A stretch of 44,139 nt of DNA from Peptococcaceae bacterium (GTDB lineage Bacteria; Bacillota; Desulfotomaculia; Desulfotomaculales; Desulfocucumaceae). The stretch lies in assembly GCA_023512435.1 (NCBI GenBank), contig JAILZP010000026.1, positions 1-44,139 on the forward strand, read 5' to 3'. Shown here in pieces: positions 24,010-32,899 of this stretch (within the stretch, counting starts at the first letter, position 1; each line of letters begins with the position of its first letter). A program made the translations under genes and the position numbers. A model generated the notes under the pieces. It was not told the origin of the DNA and did no database searches. It was given only the letters and a program-made list of their open reading frames with translations.

Positions 24010-24060
24010 CATACCTAATATATATTATTTGGCACAACTATACCGGCTGAGAGTGATGAA

Positions 24061-25002
24061 ATGAAAATTGTAGTAACGGAACTTATCTGGGAAGAGGGAC
24101 TGAAAATATTGCGCCGGCTGGGAGAAGTGGTATACGAGCCCGGCCTCTGGAAATCGGACGCCCTTCCGCCTGCCCTGGCAAAAGCCGACGCGGTCATAGT
24201 GCGAAATCAGACCCGGATAAACAGGGAATTTTTGGCATTAGCCCCGGGCCTTAAAGTTGTGGGTCGCCTCGGGGTCGGCCTGGACAACATAGATCTGGCC
24301 GCCTGCAAGGAGGCCGGCGTGCCGGTCGTTTTTGCCCGCAACGCCAACGCCATATCGGTTGCGGAATACGTATTTGCGGCCATGCTGTCCTTCTCAAGGC
24401 GGCTGGACGAGGCCACCCTGGATGTTAAAAAAGGCAACTGGAACCGCAGGCGGTTCACCCTGACCGAATTATACGGCAAAACCCTGGGCCTCATTGGCGT
24501 CGGCGAAATCGGCACCCGTCTGGCCGCCCGGGCCAGGGCCTTCGGCATGATCATGCTCGGCTACGACCCCTACCTGCCCCCCTATGAAACAGTCTGTACC
24601 GAGATGGGCGTTGAAATCACCGGACTGGATCAGGTGCTCTCCCGGTCAGACTTTATAAGCCTGCACGTGCCGTTGAACGACGATACCCGGAACCTCATCA
24701 ACAGGGAAAGACTGTCCCTCATGAAACCCGGCGCTTATATCATCAACACCGCCCGGGGCGGGGTGATTAACGAATCAGACCTGTATGACGCCCTCCGGAC
24801 CGGGAAAATAGCCGGGGCCGCCCTGGATGTGATGTCCGAGGAGCCGCCGGCGGGATCCCCGCTGCTGGATCTTGACAATGTCATACTGACCCCTCACATC
24901 GCCGGCCTTACAGAGGAGGCCCAGGTTCGCACCTCGGTGCTGGTGGCCCGGGAGGTCTGCAAGGTGCTGCAGGGCCAAACCTCGGTATGCTGCGTGAAGT
25001 AG
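24061..25002 (+). CDS. D-2-hydroxyacid dehydrogenase (SlcC/phosphoglycerate dehydrogenase-like)
   Basis: NAD-dependent D-isomer-specific 2-hydroxyacid dehydrogenase, 313 residues. The Rossmann motif is LGLIGVGEIGTRLA (about 142-155) with an acidic YDP afterwards, favouring NAD. Catalytic residues are visible: Arg in INTARGGVINE, Glu in DVMSEEPP and His in LTPHIAG. The same architecture is used by (S)-sulfolactate dehydrogenase SlcC, which together with a ComC-type enzyme epimerises sulfolactate through sulfopyruvate; the neighbouring gene is ComC-like. First gene of the plus-strand operon, with a modest GAGAGTGA site before the ATG. Substrate by context only. Confidence 0.85.
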   Translation: MKIVVTELIWEEGLKILRRLGEVVYEPGLWKSDALPPALAKADAVIVRNQTRINREFLALAPGLKVVGRLGVGLDNIDLAACKEAGVPVVFARNANAISVAEYVFAAMLSFSRRLDEATLDVKKGNWNRRRFTLTELYGKTLGLIGVGEIGTRLAARARAFGMIMLGYDPYLPPYETVCTEMGVEITGLDQVLSRSDFISLHVPLNDDTRNLINRERLSLMKPGAYIINTARGGVINESDLYDALRTGKIAGAALDVMSEEPPAGSPLLDLDNVILTPHIAGLTEEAQVRTSVLVAREVCKVLQGQTSVCCVK

Positions 25003-25043
25003 GGTTTTGAGACAGCTGAAAACTGACAATGGGGTGACATCAG

Positions 25044-26084
25044 ATGCCTCTTTTTTCCCAACAGAAGATTTTTCAATTCTGCCAGGACCTGCTGCAGGGC
25101 GCCGGTGTTCCTCCGGAAGACGCCACCATCGTGGCCGACGTGCTGCTTGACGCCAGCCTGGAGGGTATAGACACCCACGGAATCAGCCGGCTGCCCGTCT
25201 ACCTGACCAGGATTCAAAGCGGGCGAATCAACCCCAGGCCGGACATAAAGGTAAACCGCGCCTCCCCTTCCCTGGCCGGAGTTGACGGAGACAACGGGCT
25301 GGGACAGCTGGTGGCGGTCCGGTCAATGCAGGTGGCCATAAAAATGGCCCGGGAAACAGGGGTGGGGGCGGTGGCCGCCCGGCGCAGCAACCACTACGGA
25401 GCATCGTCCTATTACTGCAAAATGGCCAGCTCGTGCGGCATGGCCGGGATGGCTTTCACCAACACCCCCCCCGGCATTCCGCCCTGGGGGGGAAAGAAAG
25501 CCTACTTCGGCACCAATCCCGTAGCGTTTGCCTTCCCCGGAAAAAACAGGCCCGTGGTTATTGACATGTCATCCAGCACCGTCGCCCGGGGCAATATTAT
25601 ACTGGCCGCCAAAGAAGGGAAGCCCATTCCCGAAGGCTGGGCCATTGACGGCCAGGGCCGCCCCACCACCGACCCCAGGGCCGCCCTGGAAGGCGCGGTG
25701 CTCCCCATGGCCGGCCCCAAGGGCTATGCCATGGCCCTGGCCGTGGAAATACTGTCCGGAGTTTTAAGCGGGTCCGCCTATGGACCCAGGGTCGGCTGGA
25801 TATACGATGACAGCACCGAACCGGTGGATATCGGCCACTTTTTTCTGGCCGTCGACATCGACAAGCTGATGCCCCTGGACCGGTTCCTCGACAGAATGAA
25901 CCACATGGTGCGGGAAATTAAATCCTCGCCCAGGGCTGAAGGGATCGAAGAGATATTCATCCCGGGGGAAAGGCGCTTTAACACGGCTGAAAGGCGAAGC
26001 CGGGAGGGCATCCCGGTATCCGGACAACTTCTGGAGGAACTGAACCGGCTGGCCCGGGACCTGGGAGTGGGACCGCTTGAATAG
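25044..26084 (+). CDS. comC: LDH2/MDH2-family dehydrogenase, (R)-sulfolactate dehydrogenase (ComC)-like
   Basis: NAD(P)-dependent oxidoreductase of 346 residues in the malate/L-sulfolactate/ureidoglycolate dehydrogenase family, which has its own fold. Signatures: DTHGISRLPVYL (catalytic His about 47), VAARRSNHYGASSYY, GTNPVAFAFPG, VIDMSSSTVARG and GPKGYAMALAVE. It would oxidise a 2-hydroxyacid to a 2-oxoacid. Paired with the preceding D-2-hydroxyacid dehydrogenase of opposite stereochemistry it could invert a chiral centre, as SlcC/ComC do for sulfolactate. GGGGTGA lies 7 nt before the ATG; the gap to the preceding gene is 41 nt. The gene symbol is tentative because the family has several substrates. 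Confidence 0.8.
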   Translation: MPLFSQQKIFQFCQDLLQGAGVPPEDATIVADVLLDASLEGIDTHGISRLPVYLTRIQSGRINPRPDIKVNRASPSLAGVDGDNGLGQLVAVRSMQVAIKMARETGVGAVAARRSNHYGASSYYCKMASSCGMAGMAFTNTPPGIPPWGGKKAYFGTNPVAFAFPGKNRPVVIDMSSSTVARGNIILAAKEGKPIPEGWAIDGQGRPTTDPRAALEGAVLPMAGPKGYAMALAVEILSGVLSGSAYGPRVGWIYDDSTEPVDIGHFFLAVDIDKLMPLDRFLDRMNHMVREIKSSPRAEGIEEIFIPGERRFNTAERRSREGIPVSGQLLEELNRLARDLGVGPLE

Positions 26085-26167
26085 ACGGCCGCTACATTTC
26101 CTGCCAGTGAAAAACCGGACCGCCGCAAGGTCGGGCCTGACTTTTTGAGCAGACGGGCGGTACAACT

Positions 26168-27298
26168 ATGAAAATCACCGATGTTAAAGCCGTTATTCTC
26201 GATTACCACCTGGAAAAACCCGTGGAAACCTCGTTCGGCGCAATGCCGGTCCGCACCAATGTACTGATCCGGATTGATACCGACGAGGGTATAAGCGGAA
26301 TAGGGGAAACATGGACCAATTTTCCCCACTGGGCTGCGGAAGAAAGAAAAATTACCGTTGAGAAAGGGATCAAGCCTGTTATTCTGGGTGAAAACCCTTT
26401 AAACATATCTTATTTATGGGAAAAAATGTACAGGGCACTGATGAAGTCGGGTGCCGGCCTGCAGTGGGGCGCAAAGGGTCCCCTCATGCAGGCGGTAAGT
26501 GGTGTTGACATAGCCCTCTGGGACATACTGGGCAAAAAACTGGCCTCCCCCGTCTACCAGTTGCTGGGCGGCAAAGTATGCACCGAAATAAAGGCATACG
26601 CCAGCGGGCTGGGACCCAGGGATTACGAAGAGTACGTTCAAAACAGTCTTGAGAAAGGCTATACGGCTTTCAAGCTGAAAGTGGGTTTCGGCAAGGACCT
26701 GGACCTGCATAATCTTAATACCATGCGCCGGATGATAGGAGACGATCGTATGCTCATGATCGACTCCAACCAGGGGTGGAATGACGCGGACGAGGCCGTC
26801 CGGCACTTAAAGCTTTACGAAAAATATAACCTGGAATTCATAGAGGAGCCCGTCCCGGCAGACCGGCTGGAAGACCTCAAAAAAATAAAGGACTGCGGAA
26901 TAATGCCGGTGGCCGGCGGCGAAAACGTCTATACAAGATTTGAATTCAAAAAGGTTTTTGCCAATGAGGTCCTGAATATCGTCCAGCCGGACATTACTAA
27001 AACCGGAGGCATCTCGGAAGCCAGGCACGTCTGCTCCATGGCACGGGCCTGGGGGCTTCCCTTCGCGCCGCATATGTTCGGGACAGCCGTCGGCCTGGCC
27101 GCATCGTTACACCTTTTGGCTTCCACGCCCAACGGCCTGTATATGGAAGTGGATGCCAACCCGAACCCTTTGCTTACAGACCTGCTGGAGGAGGCATTCT
27201 TCAGTTTTCAAAACGGGTCCTTCATCCTTGGTGAGGACAAGCCGGGACTGGGTATAAAACTGGACGCGGACCTTTTAAAAGATCTTGAAAGGAGGTAA
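26168..27298 (+). CDS. Enolase-superfamily racemase/dehydratase, mandelate racemase subgroup
   Basis: A 376-residue enzyme with the N-terminal capping domain (1-125) and (beta/alpha)7-beta barrel. Mg ligands are Asp199 (MIDSN), Glu226 (FIEEP) and Glu252 (AGGEN). The two acid/base sets of the mandelate racemase subgroup are present: the KxK pair Lys169/Lys171 (FKLKVG) and the His302-Asp275 dyad (FAPHMFG and VQPDI), with the late Glu in YMEVD. It abstracts the proton alpha to a carboxylate, racemising or dehydrating a hydroxy acid. In this locus it could supply the right stereoisomer or process a second hydroxy-acid substrate. Weak GGGCGG site before the ATG; 83-bp gap after the ComC-like gene. 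Confidence 0.88.
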   Translation: MKITDVKAVILDYHLEKPVETSFGAMPVRTNVLIRIDTDEGISGIGETWTNFPHWAAEERKITVEKGIKPVILGENPLNISYLWEKMYRALMKSGAGLQWGAKGPLMQAVSGVDIALWDILGKKLASPVYQLLGGKVCTEIKAYASGLGPRDYEEYVQNSLEKGYTAFKLKVGFGKDLDLHNLNTMRRMIGDDRMLMIDSNQGWNDADEAVRHLKLYEKYNLEFIEEPVPADRLEDLKKIKDCGIMPVAGGENVYTRFEFKKVFANEVLNIVQPDITKTGGISEARHVCSMARAWGLPFAPHMFGTAVGLAASLHLLASTPNGLYMEVDANPNPLLTDLLEEAFFSFQNGSFILGEDKPGLGIKLDADLLKDLERR

Positions 27299-27374
27299 TT
27301 TTTCAAGCCGACTGAGTTGTTGTCGAAAATCAACTGCACCCGCAACAGGCACCTAAAAAATTAGGAGGGGGATT

Positions 27375-28370
27375 ATGAAAAAACTAAAATACCTGCTGCT
27401 TGCTTCCATTCTTTTGCTTGCATTTTTGGTTGCAGGCTGCGGAAGCTCCACCAAGGACCAGAAGGCCGAAAAGAAAGTTGAGTACCCGACCAAGCCCATC
27501 ACCTACGTCATACCTTTTGACGCCGGCGGTCAGTCGGACATAGAGGCCAGAAGGCAGCAGCCGCTGCTGGAAAAATACCTGGGACAGCCTGTCACCATCA
27601 CCTACAAACCCGGTGGCGGCGGGGCCGTGGGCTGGGCTGAACTGGTCAAGCAAAAGCCCGACGGCTACTACATGGCAGGGTTTAACATCCCGCACATAAT
27701 TCTGCAGCCCCTGGAAAGAAAAGACGCCGGTTATAAAACCGAGGAGATAAACCCGGTGGCCATCTTCCAGAAGACCATCATCGGCTTGGCGGTGCCCAAA
27801 AACAGTCCGTACAACACCCTGGAAGATTTTATCAAGGCGGCCAAGGCCAAGCCCGGCAGCATCACCGTGGGCGGTTCCGGAACCCTCACCGGACCCCACC
27901 TTTTCACCCTGCTCCTTGAAAAACAGGCCGGCATAAAACTGCAGTACATCCCGTTCACCGGCGCCGCGCCGGCAACCCAGGCCCTGCTGGGCGGGCACAG
28001 CCAGGCCATGGCCGGCAACTCAGACGACCTTGTGAAATACCCCGACAAGATAAAAGTCCTGGGCATAGCTTCCGCGGATCGCTTTAAGGCCCTGCCGGAC
28101 GTCCCCACCATGAAGGAACAGGGCTATGATATCCAGGTCAGCGTTGACCGCGGAGTGGCCGTCCCCCCCGGAACCGACCCGGTTATAGTCAAAAAGCTGG
28201 AAGAAGCCTTCATGAAAATCGCCAACGATGAAAACATCAAGGCCCAGATGCTGAAGGACGGCTTTGAGCCCGTGGCCATGAACGCCGAACAGTCGAAGAA
28301 GTATATCGAGGAAAGAACGAAGGTGTTTACAGAACTTTATAAGCAAGTAGCCGCCGAGAAAAAACAATAA
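27375..28370 (+). CDS. tctC: TctC/Bug-type solute-binding lipoprotein
   Basis: Extracytoplasmic binding protein of 331 residues. A lipoprotein signal peptide is clear: KK, a hydrophobic core, then LVAGC with Cys22 as the lipid anchor, followed by a Ser/Thr/Lys linker. The mature part has the Bug fold (YPTKPITYVIPFDAGGQSD at about 39-57 and GSGTLTGPHLF). It captures a carboxylate, or sulfonate-carboxylate, and hands it to TctAB. AGGAGGGGG precedes the ATG. A hairpin after the gene probably keeps its level above that of the membrane subunits. Confidence 0.9.
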   Translation: MKKLKYLLLASILLLAFLVAGCGSSTKDQKAEKKVEYPTKPITYVIPFDAGGQSDIEARRQQPLLEKYLGQPVTITYKPGGGGAVGWAELVKQKPDGYYMAGFNIPHIILQPLERKDAGYKTEEINPVAIFQKTIIGLAVPKNSPYNTLEDFIKAAKAKPGSITVGGSGTLTGPHLFTLLLEKQAGIKLQYIPFTGAAPATQALLGGHSQAMAGNSDDLVKYPDKIKVLGIASADRFKALPDVPTMKEQGYDIQVSVDRGVAVPPGTDPVIVKKLEEAFMKIANDENIKAQMLKDGFEPVAMNAEQSKKYIEERTKVFTELYKQVAAEKKQ

Positions 28371-28424
28371 AACTAAACTCGCAACGTGTAACGTATTGTG
28401 TTCCAATGTTGTGATATAATATAG

Positions 28425-28469
28425 GGGTTTTCGAGTTCCGGGCGACGGCATCCCGGCGAAAACCCTTTT
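28425..28469 (+). terminator. Attenuator-like hairpin between the binding-protein and membrane-subunit genes
   Basis: The outer stem GGGTTTTCG / CGAAAACCC encloses an inner stem CCGGG / CCCGG, followed by TTTT. A TATAAT just before it (28415-28420) lacks a good -35. Such hairpins allow more binding protein than transporter. Confidence 0.7.
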
Positions 28470-28518
28470 ATTCAAATTTTTTCAGTGCAATTGATTTCTC
28501 AACGAAGGGAGGACCTAA

Positions 28519-30036
28519 ATGACAGAAAACATGTTATTTGCCCTGGGCAATGTTCTTGATCCGCTAAAATTCTTATTAATGACCCTGGGTGTAGCAGGTG
28601 GAATCATAGTCGGAGCCCTCCCGGGACTAACAGCCACCATGGCCCTGGCCCTGCTGGTTCCCTTCACTTTCGCCATGGACGCCACCACCAGCCTGATGGT
28701 GCTGGGGGGTGTGTATGTGGGGTCCATGTATGGCGGCTGTATTGCGGCCATACTGGTGAACACTCCCGGCACTCCGTCGTCAATTGCCACTACCTTCGAC
28801 GGCTATCCCATGACCAAAAAGGGGAAAGCCGAGCACGCCCTGGTGGCTGCGGCGTTCAGTTCAGGTGTGGGCGGTGTATTCGGCGCCCTGGTGCTGTTGT
28901 TCCTTTCCCCGCCCCTGGCGGAGGCCGCCCTCAAGTTCGGGCCCCCGGAATACTTCTGGCTGGCGGTTTTTGGCCTGACCATCATCGCCACCCTGTCCAC
29001 GGGATCAGTACTCAAGGGCCTCATGGGCGGCGCCCTCGGCCTGCTTCTAAGCACCGTGGGCATAGCGCCCATCGGCGGAGACATGCGTTTTACCTTTGGA
29101 TTTTACCAGCTTCAGGCGGGCCTGGAGCTGATTGTGGTCCTGATCGGTTTCTTCTGCATACCGGAAGTTATTAATATGATCGAGAAAAAAATCAACCCCC
29201 AGGATGTGGCCACCTACAAGCCCCAAAAGGGCGTGGCCAGGTCAGTCATAATGGACCTGATTAAAAAGCCGGGCCTCCTGCTGCGGTCGTCGGCCATCGG
29301 CACCTTTGTCGGCATTGTGCCCGGCGCTGGGGGCAACATCGCCTCGCTGATGGCCTATAACGAGGCGGTCCGCTTCTCCAAGGAAAAAGAGAAGTTCGGA
29401 ACCGGCATTATTGACGGAGTGGCCGCGTCGGAATCGTCAAACAACGCCGAGGTGGGAGGTTCGCTGGTTCCCCTGCTGACCCTGGGCATACCGGGGGCGG
29501 CACCGGCGGCGGTCATGCTGGGCGCCCTGATGATCCAGGGGATGCGCCCGGGCCCAGAGCTTTACACGACATATGGAAACGTCACGTACACCTTCCTGTT
29601 CTCCTTCGTGCTGGCCAATATAATCATGTTTGTGCTCGGATTCTTCGGGTCACGCTACGTGGCCAGGGTAATCAACCTGCCGATCAATATCCTGGCCCCG
29701 CTGGTGGTGTTTCTGACGGTAATCGGATCCTACGCCATCCGGAACAACATGCTGGACGTTGGAATAATGGTCTTTTTCGGGCTGATTGGTTATGTAACCA
29801 AAAAAGCCGGATTCCACCCCGGCCCCATTGTCCTTGGGCTGATCCTGGGCCCCATTGCGGAGAATGGACTTGTCCAGTCAATGCTTATGGGCAAAGCTTC
29901 GGGGAGCATGTTCGCAGTATTTTTCACCCGGCCGATTTCCATCGTACTGATTCTGTTCTGCCTGATTTCAGTCGCCGTTCCTGTCATTTCAGCGATCCGG
30001 GCCCGGAAGCGGAAGGAGGAAAATGCAAATGCTTAA
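28519..30036 (+). CDS. tctA: TctA-type large membrane subunit of a tripartite tricarboxylate transporter
   Basis: A 505-residue, very hydrophobic protein with about ten to twelve membrane segments. It has the two TctA signatures: GALPGLTATMALALLVPFTF near residue 33 and GIVPGAGGNIASLMAYNEA near 270, each followed by the repeated fold; GGVYVGSMYGGCIAAILVNTPGTP is also typical. It carries the substrate across the membrane using an ion gradient. AGGGAGGA lies 6-7 nt before the ATG. It forms a unit with TctB (overlapping) and TctC (upstream). The SlcHFG sulfolactate importer belongs to this transporter family. Confidence 0.93.
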   Translation: MTENMLFALGNVLDPLKFLLMTLGVAGGIIVGALPGLTATMALALLVPFTFAMDATTSLMVLGGVYVGSMYGGCIAAILVNTPGTPSSIATTFDGYPMTKKGKAEHALVAAAFSSGVGGVFGALVLLFLSPPLAEAALKFGPPEYFWLAVFGLTIIATLSTGSVLKGLMGGALGLLLSTVGIAPIGGDMRFTFGFYQLQAGLELIVVLIGFFCIPEVINMIEKKINPQDVATYKPQKGVARSVIMDLIKKPGLLLRSSAIGTFVGIVPGAGGNIASLMAYNEAVRFSKEKEKFGTGIIDGVAASESSNNAEVGGSLVPLLTLGIPGAAPAAVMLGALMIQGMRPGPELYTTYGNVTYTFLFSFVLANIIMFVLGFFGSRYVARVINLPINILAPLVVFLTVIGSYAIRNNMLDVGIMVFFGLIGYVTKKAGFHPGPIVLGLILGPIAENGLVQSMLMGKASGSMFAVFFTRPISIVLILFCLISVAVPVISAIRARKRKEENANA

Positions 30037-30475
30037 CAGCAACACCATTTCTTCCCTGACATTTCTTATGATTGCGGCCGGGGCCTGGTATCTGGCCGGA
30101 GATTTTACTGAAATGGGAAGTTTCTTCCCTCGGGTGATTGCCTCCATGCTGGCGGTGTTCAGCCTGCTTCAGCTGGCAATGAGCTTGATGCACAAGAAAA
30201 AGGAAACCCCTTTCGCCGGCATTGAGACCGGGCGGGTGGTATCCTTGCTGGCGGGAATAGCAACTTACGTAGCCCTTATGATTTTTGTGGGGTACATCAT
30301 TTCCGGCATATTGTTCCTTGCGTTTTTCACCTGGTACTTCGGCCGGGACTACGATCAAAGGATCCCGGCCGTCAGGGCGTTGCTTATTTCAGCCGCAGTA
30401 ACAGCCGGGTTCTATATCGTTTTTTATCATATTTTCACAGTTCCCCTGCCGGAGGGGATATTATTCGGCGGTTAA
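30029..30475 (+). CDS. tctB: TctB-type small membrane subunit
   Basis: A 148-residue protein with four predicted membrane helices (near 10-28, 34-53, 72-98 and 115-140), the standard TctB layout. An ATG at 30023 is too near the AAGGAGG site; the ATG at 30029 has 9-nt spacing and is preferred. It overlaps the end of the TctA gene by 8 nt. It completes the tripartite transporter. Confidence 0.85.
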   Translation: MLNSNTISSLTFLMIAAGAWYLAGDFTEMGSFFPRVIASMLAVFSLLQLAMSLMHKKKETPFAGIETGRVVSLLAGIATYVALMIFVGYIISGILFLAFFTWYFGRDYDQRIPAVRALLISAAVTAGFYIVFYHIFTVPLPEGILFGG

Positions 30476-30485
30476 AAGAAAGCCG

Positions 30486-30510
30486 GGCCTGCCGGGCAGG
30501 CCTTTACTTT
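30486..30510 (+). terminator. Terminator-like hairpin between TctB and the fumarase-type genes
   Basis: GGCCTGC / GCAGGCC with a 3-nt loop followed by TTTACTTTT. It may partly end transcription before the downstream hydratase genes. Confidence 0.6.
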
Positions 30511-30543
30511 TCTGCCAGGGGCGGGCCCGAACGGGGAGGAAAT

Positions 30544-31386
30544 ATGCGTACAGTTCACGTACAGAAAATTGTTGATGAAGTCGCCCGCCTCTGCCAGGAG
30601 GCATGTTATGACCTGCCCCCCGACGTCCTGAAGGCTATCGAGGCCGCCTCCTCCAGCGAAAAGTCACCTCTGGGGCAGGGCATCCTGGCAAAGCTGGTGG
30701 AAAACGCGTACCTGGCCTCCCGGGAAAGGGTTCCTTGCTGCCACGACACCGGGATTGCCGCGGTATTTTTGGAAATCGGGCAGGACGTTCACCTGACCGG
30801 AGGTTCCCTGCATGAGGCTGTCCAGGAAGGGGTCCGTCGGGGATACCGGGAAGGATGCCTGCGCAAATCCGTGGTAGGCGACCCTTTACTGCGCGTAAAC
30901 ACCGGCGATAACACACCCGCCGTGGTTCACACGGAAATTGTTGACGGGGACCGGATTACCCTCTCAGTTCTTCCGAAGGGCGGAGGCAGTGAAAACATGA
31001 GCGCCCTCAGTTTCCTTCTCCCCGGTGAAGGCGCCGGGGGAGTGAAAAAATTCGTTCTCGATACTGTCAAAAACGCCGGCGGCAAAGCCTGTCCCCCCCT
31101 GGTGGTGGGAGTGGGAATAGGCGGAACTTTTGATTACGTGGCGCTCCTTGCCAAGAAAGCCCTTTTGCGGAGGATCGGGACATACAACAAGCAGCCCCAC
31201 CTTGCCCGGCTGGAGATGGAATTGCTGGAATTAATCAATAAAACAGGAATCGGCCCCCTGGGTCTGGGCGGTTCAAACACCGCTCTCTGGGTGGCGGTTG
31301 AAAGCTTCGGCGCCCACATAACCGCCCTTCCCGTGGCAGTCAACCTGCAGTGCCACGCCGCCCGGAGAAAACTCTGCACCATCTAG
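30544..31386 (+). CDS. Class I fumarase / L-tartrate dehydratase alpha subunit
   Basis: Fe-S hydro-lyase subunit of 280 residues. The three cluster-binding cysteines can be placed in VPCCHDTG (about 60-62), the [12 protein letters not shown] region, and LQCHAARR near the C-terminus; [11 protein letters not shown] and [16 protein letters not shown] are family signatures. With the beta subunit it adds or removes water from fumarate/malate or L-tartrate/oxaloacetate. In this operon it could feed the product of the hydroxy-acid pathway into central metabolism, or be the tartrate enzyme with a hydroxy-acid importer. GGGGAGGA site before the ATG; last pair of the operon. Confidence 0.88.
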   Translation: MRTVHVQKIVDEVARLCQEACYDLPPDVLKAIEAASSSEKSPLGQGILAKLVENAYLASRERVPCCHDTGIAAVFLEIGQDVHLTGGSLHEAVQEGVRRGYREGCLRKSVVGDPLLRVNTGDNTPAVVHTEIVDGDRITLSVLPKGGGSENMSALSFLLPGEGAGGVKKFVLDTVKNAGGKACPPLVVGVGIGGTFDYVALLAKKALLRRIGTYNKQPHLARLEMELLELINKTGIGPLGLGGSNTALWVAVESFGAHITALPVAVNLQCHAARRKLCTI

Positions 31387-31398
31387 GGAGGACATTCA

Positions 31399-31953
31399 AT
31401 GGCAACTCACAGGTTAATCACTCCGCTTTTAGACGCAGATATCGAAAAACTGCACAGCGGCGACGAGGTATTGCTGACCGGCCCCATCTATACGGCCAGG
31501 GATGCGGCCCACAAGCGGTTGTTGGAACTACTGGAAAAAAAGAGGGAACTGCCGGTTGACCTGAGGGGCCAGGTGATATACTACTCCGGCCCTTGCCCTC
31601 CCAAGCCGGGACAGGTAATAGGCTCCGCGGGACCGACAACCGCATACCGGATGGATCTGTTTACACCAGCCATGCTTGAATACGGCGTTAAGGGAACCAT
31701 AGGCAAGGGGCCCAGGCTGGAGAAAGTCAGGGAGGCATGTGTCAGGTACAGAGCCGTATATCTGGCGGGCATCGGGGGCGCGTCGGCCCTTCTGGCCAAA
31801 ACGGTAAAAAAGGCTGACATCGTGGCATATGAAGACCTGGGCACCGAGGCCGTCCACCGTCTGGAGGTTGAAGATTTTCCCCTAATCGTGGCCTATGACA
31901 TCTACGGAGGCGATATCTACTCGGAGGGCATCGGCAAGTACAAGGAAATATGA
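31399..31953 (+). CDS. Class I fumarase / L-tartrate dehydratase beta subunit
   Basis: A 184-residue subunit with the swivelling beta/alpha domain of class I fumarases: LLTGPIYTARDAAHKRL (about 24-40), YYSGPCPPKPGQVIGSAGPTTAYRMD (about 60-85) and KGPRLEKVREACVRYRAVYLAGIGGASALLA. It begins 12 nt after the alpha subunit with GGGAGGA before the ATG, so the two form one enzyme. It cannot be separated into fumarase or tartrate dehydratase by eye. It ends the operon and faces the convergent mutM gene. Confidence 0.88.
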   Translation: MATHRLITPLLDADIEKLHSGDEVLLTGPIYTARDAAHKRLLELLEKKRELPVDLRGQVIYYSGPCPPKPGQVIGSAGPTTAYRMDLFTPAMLEYGVKGTIGKGPRLEKVREACVRYRAVYLAGIGGASALLAKTVKKADIVAYEDLGTEAVHRLEVEDFPLIVAYDIYGGDIYSEGIGKYKEI

Positions 31954-32007
31954 TTTAAAGCATGCAGCGGCATGTTTTGCAGGGCGTCATCAGAATCAGG
32001 CATATGG

Positions 32008-32832
32008 CTACTTCTGGCACCCTGGGCAGTAATAGGCGCTGCGACCGCCAAGCCTGGCGCGCCGCACCGGCTGTCCGCAGTCCGGGCACGGGCGCCCTTC
32101 CCGGCCGTAAACCCTTAGGCTTACCTGGTTTGTTCCGGACTGCCCCAGGCCGTCCACGTAATCCCTGAAAGTGGTCCCCCGGTTGGCGATGCCTTCGGCC
32201 AGCACCTCCCTGATGGCCCGGTAAAGGCGGGCCACTTCCCTGGGGGTCAGGCCGGACGCCGTCCTTTCCGGGTTTATCCGGGCCCTGTGCAGGGCTTCGT
32301 CGGCATAGATGTTTCCGATCCCGGCGATAAAAGTCTGGTCCAGCAGCAGGGACTTTATCCTGGTCCTTCTCCTCTTCAGTTCCTTTTTCAGGAAGTCTCT
32401 GGTGAAACTTTTGTCCAACGGCTCTATCCCCAGGTTTTTCAGACCCGGCCAGTCGTCCAGGCGGTCCGCCTCCAGGAGGGCCAGTCGGCCGAACTGGCGC
32501 ATGTCGGAAAAGTGGACCTCAAAGCCGTTGCTCAGCCTGAAAACGGCGTGGGTGTGCCTGGACGGCTGTGTCCCCGGGGGCAAGTAAATCAGCCTTCCGG
32601 TCATGCGCAGGTGGACGGCCAGAATCATGCTGCCGCTCAAGTGGATCAGCAGGTATTTGCCCCGGCGGTCTATTTTTTTCACCTTTTTCCCCGCCAGGCC
32701 TTCCATGAAAGCCTGGGGGCCGGGGAATCTTACCACCTTGGGCCTGATCAGGAGGACCTCGTTGACAATTAAACCCGCAATCTTATTTTCCAGGCTTCTT
32801 TTAACGGTTTCAACTTCCGGCAGTTCCGGCAT
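32008..32832 (-). CDS. mutM: Formamidopyrimidine-DNA glycosylase
   Basis: Base-excision repair enzyme of 274 residues removing oxidised purines (8-oxoguanine). After Met removal the catalytic N-terminal Pro and Glu are present (MPELPEVETV); the H2TH domain includes AGIGNIYADEALHRARINPER, and the C-terminal zinc finger is CPDCGQPVRRARLGGRSAYYCPGCQ (four Cys). ATG with GGAGAT upstream. It follows polA on the same strand after 67 bp, a common Firmicute arrangement, so they are probably co-transcribed. Confidence 0.97.
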   Translation of the reverse strand: MPELPEVETVKRSLENKIAGLIVNEVLLIRPKVVRFPGPQAFMEGLAGKKVKKIDRRGKYLLIHLSGSMILAVHLRMTGRLIYLPPGTQPSRHTHAVFRLSNGFEVHFSDMRQFGRLALLEADRLDDWPGLKNLGIEPLDKSFTRDFLKKELKRRRTRIKSLLLDQTFIAGIGNIYADEALHRARINPERTASGLTPREVARLYRAIREVLAEGIANRGTTFRDYVDGLGQSGTNQVSLRVYGREGRPCPDCGQPVRRARLGGRSAYYCPGCQK

Positions 32833-32899
32833 CTACGTACATCTCCGATCTATGCCCGGTCAATGGCCGAGCGAAACAGGCGGACTTCCGGCGGTCCCG

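Noticed and set aside
24030..24047. TTTGGCACAACTATACC before the D-2-hydroxyacid dehydrogenase as a sigma-54 promoter
   Set aside because: No GC at -12; a good TTGACA/TACAAT promoter with an overlapping operator explains expression.
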